A stretch of 64,000 nt of DNA, from contig RHPI01003389.1 of assembly GCA_009103225.1 (NCBI GenBank), forward strand, positions 513,717 through 577,716. Direction: 5' to 3'. Below, piece after piece: positions 60,997 through 64,000 of the stretch. The stretch's first letter is position 1; each line of letters begins with the position of its first letter. The translations under genes and the position numbers were made by a program. The notes beneath the pieces are model-generated. The model was not told where the DNA came from and did no database searches. It saw nothing but the letters and a program-made list of their open reading frames with translations. Source of the DNA: Chlorokybus atmophyticus (taxonomy: Eukaryota; Streptophyta; Chlorokybophyceae; Chlorokybales; Chlorokybaceae).

Positions 60997-63674
60997 TCAG
61001 CTAGCGGATACGTGCATCCTAGGCGTTTGACGCAATTCCAAAATGCTGCTATCACCTGCCTTGGCTAAATGTCGGCCATCGGCTTCCCTTATCGGGTCGC
61101 TTCTCGCAATCGCTTCGTCTTCTGCACCGCTGCTTTCTGGGCTCGACAAGCTTTCTCTGCGCAGCGGCAGCGGCGAGAGCGTGACAAACTGGCGCGCCCC
61201 AACCCGCTGCGGAGCAATGTCTATGCGCGCCAGGTGCTGCACCTGCACATACTCAGGCACAACACAAGCATGGCGTTGTTATGATGTTACAATAGTCTGC
61301 AGTGTGATTGTGCACGGCATAAGCATGCAACCACAGACGAGAGAGCCAGCTCATGTCCATTCCGCTCCACTTTGGTAACAATACTTGAGCCTTTGGCGCA
61401 GACCGCAAGCGCACGCATGCATGTTAGCTGCATGAAAAGATGTCAACATGCCTTGATAGATGGACAAGCATAGCATGGTGCTGATATGTACCTGCTGCAT
61501 GACAAGGTCCAGGTGATTTCCACCCTTGTTCTTTTTGTCATCGTCCTTCTTGAACGTGATCACAACCTTTACTTTCATGCCCTCTTGCAAGAACTTTGCC
61601 GCAAGCTTGGCTTGCCGGCGCAGGTCATTCATTGCCTGCAATGATTGATCGCATCATGCGACATGTGACGCTTGATATGCATACAAAAGCCAACATCCGA
61701 TTGTGCAATCACCACAGATGCTTGACTCAACCGGCCTGCTGTAATGCCGTACCGTCCGTGCGGTGAGGTGCACCTCTTTCAACACATCAGCTCGTCTCTT
61801 GTCCATCTGCAAGTTGCGCGTGAGACACAAGATCAATACGAACAACCACAACCGTGGCGTTACAAGAAAGCAACTGTGGTGGGTGAGAGGGAGCAACCAG
61901 TGCATTGTGGGGTATGTTGAAGTGGCTGGCTGTATATGCATCATATGTGCCTCTGACTACGCTGAAGTTGCACCTGCTTCTTTTTGACGTCTTCATTCTT
62001 GAGCTTCTGTTCAAATCTGACTTTTGCCCACTTCATTAATTTAACCACGGGAGGGTCTGCATTGGGGTCAACCTGTTTGCAAACCACAATACGCGTCACA
62101 CCGGTGAGGCTGCAAACGTGGTGAAAGCATACTTGAGTGCTGAAAGCGTGAAACACATCTGGTAGCACTGGTTGTAAGTCTTAAATGACTGAGTGTGAAC
62201 TAAGGCACTAGGCGCATAATGCAGTGGCGGGCATGGCCGGGAGCAAGGCATGCATATACCATGGCTCACAAGAGGGTAAGTGCGCTTGCCTCGACGAGAT
62301 CAAGCTTCGCTTCCTCTGCCAAGCGCAGGGCTTCTGTGCGTGACATGATCTTGTGGCCCCTGTCTGGGAAGGTCACAACACATAAGTGTGGGGCAAGGCT
62401 GAGGAGTGTCACATTATTACGCAACAACAGGCCAATCCCCTCACCATCATCAAACACGATGCGCAACACCTTTGCAGAAATCTTCTTGTTGACTTTGCGC
62501 TCTGGCTTCTTAACAAGTGACCGCTGCAGCTCGGCATCAGAGGGGTTCTGTCACGCGCAAGGGATCAATGGTGCTGTATGTAATTGTGATGTACTGGGTA
62601 TAAACATGTAATGTACACAACCAGCATGATTGTTGATGCCAATATCACAAAGGCCTTTTTCATTTGCGTTACTGGACCAATCTCAACAAGTAGTCTCAAG
62701 CCAAAAGGACCCTTGTTCTTGGCTCATACGCAAGTGACCGTAATGCCAAGAGAGCAACAGCGAGCATGTGTAATGACAGCACTAATCGACACTGTGTGGT
62801 ATTCACAGATGCCTGCAGAGTTGGAACGCCACTGATGAGGTCGCAACAACAAGGGTGGTGTCGACACGGACCTACATGAACTGACTGAAGTTTAGTCTGC
62901 TATGAGAACTGAACATGGTTGAACGTAGATGCCTTTTGATGCAACAACGCAGGGAAGTGCTTACCAACGTCATTTCCAAAAAGTGCTGTCAAGTATACTG
63001 TTTGATCAGGTGATGCAGGGAACTATGCCGTGCCCAAGCAATTGTACATCTGTAATTGAGTGAAAAGCGCACCACAATATGATTCAGAAATGCAACCACA
63101 CTGATAGGCACGTGAATGTGTCCGTTGTGCAGTGGATTAACACAGCGCAGTATACGTAAATGATGGCCGCCATGCCGCAAATCGACGTACAATTGGTTGC
63201 AATGACACTGAGTTATGTTGAACAAGAGCTGTGTAACTATAGCTTGTAACAAAAGCTTTGCTCACACTCAGCCTACCAAGCATGCTGGCTAGCATATTGG
63301 TTCAGCAAATGTTTGTGCTGGCAGCTGAAGGAAAGATTATGTATGTAACTTGCTTGCATGTGGCTGCAGCGCACCTTTTTGCTGCGCTTGAACTGAATTG
63401 GTATGGACAGGTGCCTAAAGCTCCCCCCAGGCCAATACCCTCCTTGCCGTAAGCTGCTCAATGGATAAAGCAACCCTCCTGTTGCGGCTCCAGCTGGGAG
63501 CCTGCTGCTCGCCGTCCAGCCGCCGGACCTCGACGCGGAGGCTGCCGCCGACGAGAAGAAGGAGGAGGAGAAGGGTGAGGACAACCACAAGGCGGGTGCA
63601 GTCGGCGCCGAGCCGCGCAGCAACCTGCTGCACCTTGCCCGCCTAAGAAGGCCCACGCCCGCCCGCCCCAGCAT
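60997..63674 (-). CDS. Organellar translation initiation factor IF-3
   Basis: Seven minus-strand exons (63674-63375, 62547-62445, 62363-62290, 62072-61974, 61806-61753, 61635-61492, about 61242-60997) give about 340 residues. A long Ser/Ala/Arg-rich N-terminus (MLGRAGVGLLRRARCSRLLRG) looks like an organelle transit peptide, more mitochondrial than plastid. The IF-3 N-domain shows KVLRIVFDD and MSRTEALRLAEEAKLDLVEV followed by DPNADPPVVKLMKW. The linker and C-domain show EVHLTARTV, RRQAKLAAKFLQEGMKVKVVITF and a final beta strand. The factor binds the small ribosomal subunit and keeps it free for initiation. The third intron starts GC (gcaagc). The long first intron (about 830 bases) holds nothing recognised. 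The acceptor of the last exon could instead be at 61251. Confidence 0.87.
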
Positions 63675-64000
63675 CTCACGCTGGAGGGGCTGACGGTGGA
63701 GTGAGCGTATAGGGGACGTGGACCGAGTGCGAGTGCTTGGGGAGAGAGTTGATGTGAAGCAGTGTATGAATGCAGCAGTTGCAACTGTTGCATGCACCCA
63801 GACCAAATGGATTGTACATGTTTCGTGAATGGCAGATGTATGACAGATGCGTCTCACTTTCATACACCTACTGATGTGGGCCCAATTGATGTGCAAGCAT
63901 TGGGCCCAATGCTTGCACACGTGGAGAGGCACATGGCGACAACAAGGTTAGTCGTTGTCAGGTGCCACTTCTTCAGAACATGTTTCAAAGATACAATGTA
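63675..64000. other. Upstream region of the IF-3 gene
   Basis: Presumed promoter and 5' UTR. A near-inverted repeat around ttgggcccaat occurs at 63879-63909. No gene is seen. Confidence 0.4.

Overview
The window is nuclear DNA from a eukaryote with a plant-type gene set. Nearly every gene is cut by short GT-AG introns, and a few appear to be GC-AG. The genes include a plant-type cellulose synthase catalytic core, a BASS4/SLC10A7-type transporter, a CYP704/CYP86-like cytochrome P450, a CCR4-6-type deadenylase, a BRCT-BRCT-ePHD protein and a mitochondrial ATP synthase subunit d. Together they point to a green lineage organism, most likely a streptophyte (charophyte) alga. I cannot name the species. 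Many introns hold CA/TG and alternating purine-pyrimidine tracts.

Layout, left to right: the 3' end of a BASS-family carrier (+, 237-1450); a coiled-coil gene A (-, 4435-1867); a zinc alcohol/formaldehyde-dehydrogenase-like gene (+, 5336-6822) converging on proline dehydrogenase (-, 9792-7676), one intron of which carries a suspicious poly-G block; a repeat-rich gene-poor stretch (about 10-12.6 kb); a decayed Ty3/gypsy LTR retrotransposon with both LTRs and a 5-bp target duplication (12678-20441); a decayed pogo-like DNA transposon with TIRs and a TA duplication (21076-24625); a cytochrome P450 (+, 24936-27881); a long coiled-coil gene B (-, about 36170-29712), of which gene A is a partial, exon-by-exon paralogue; a tRNA-Pro(UGG) followed by a 72-bp tandem repeat; the cellulose synthase gene (+, 37633-45599); an assembly gap (45777-46142); a BRCT-BRCT-ePHD gene (-, 48888-46245); a CCCH-finger plus CCR4-type deadenylase gene (+, 49597-52091); divergently paired ribosomal protein genes eL37 (-, 55141-54126) and uS8/S15a (+, 55977-56807); ATP synthase subunit d (-, 59308-58053); a small membrane protein (+, 60022-60420); and an organellar-type translation initiation factor IF-3 (-, 63674-60997).

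The most striking object is the cellulose synthase gene. Splicing it by hand gives 26 phase-compatible coding exons and one reading frame of about 1,490 residues. In order it encodes a complete but catalytically degenerate kinesin motor domain, a RING-like C4C4 zinc finger, a chromodomain-like module, and a full plant-type CesA with D,D,D,QxxRW. A motor-like domain fused to a polysaccharide synthase recalls the myosin-chitin synthases of fungi and molluscs, but here the pairing is kinesin with cellulose synthase. I know of no described example. A transcript is needed to prove that it is one protein.
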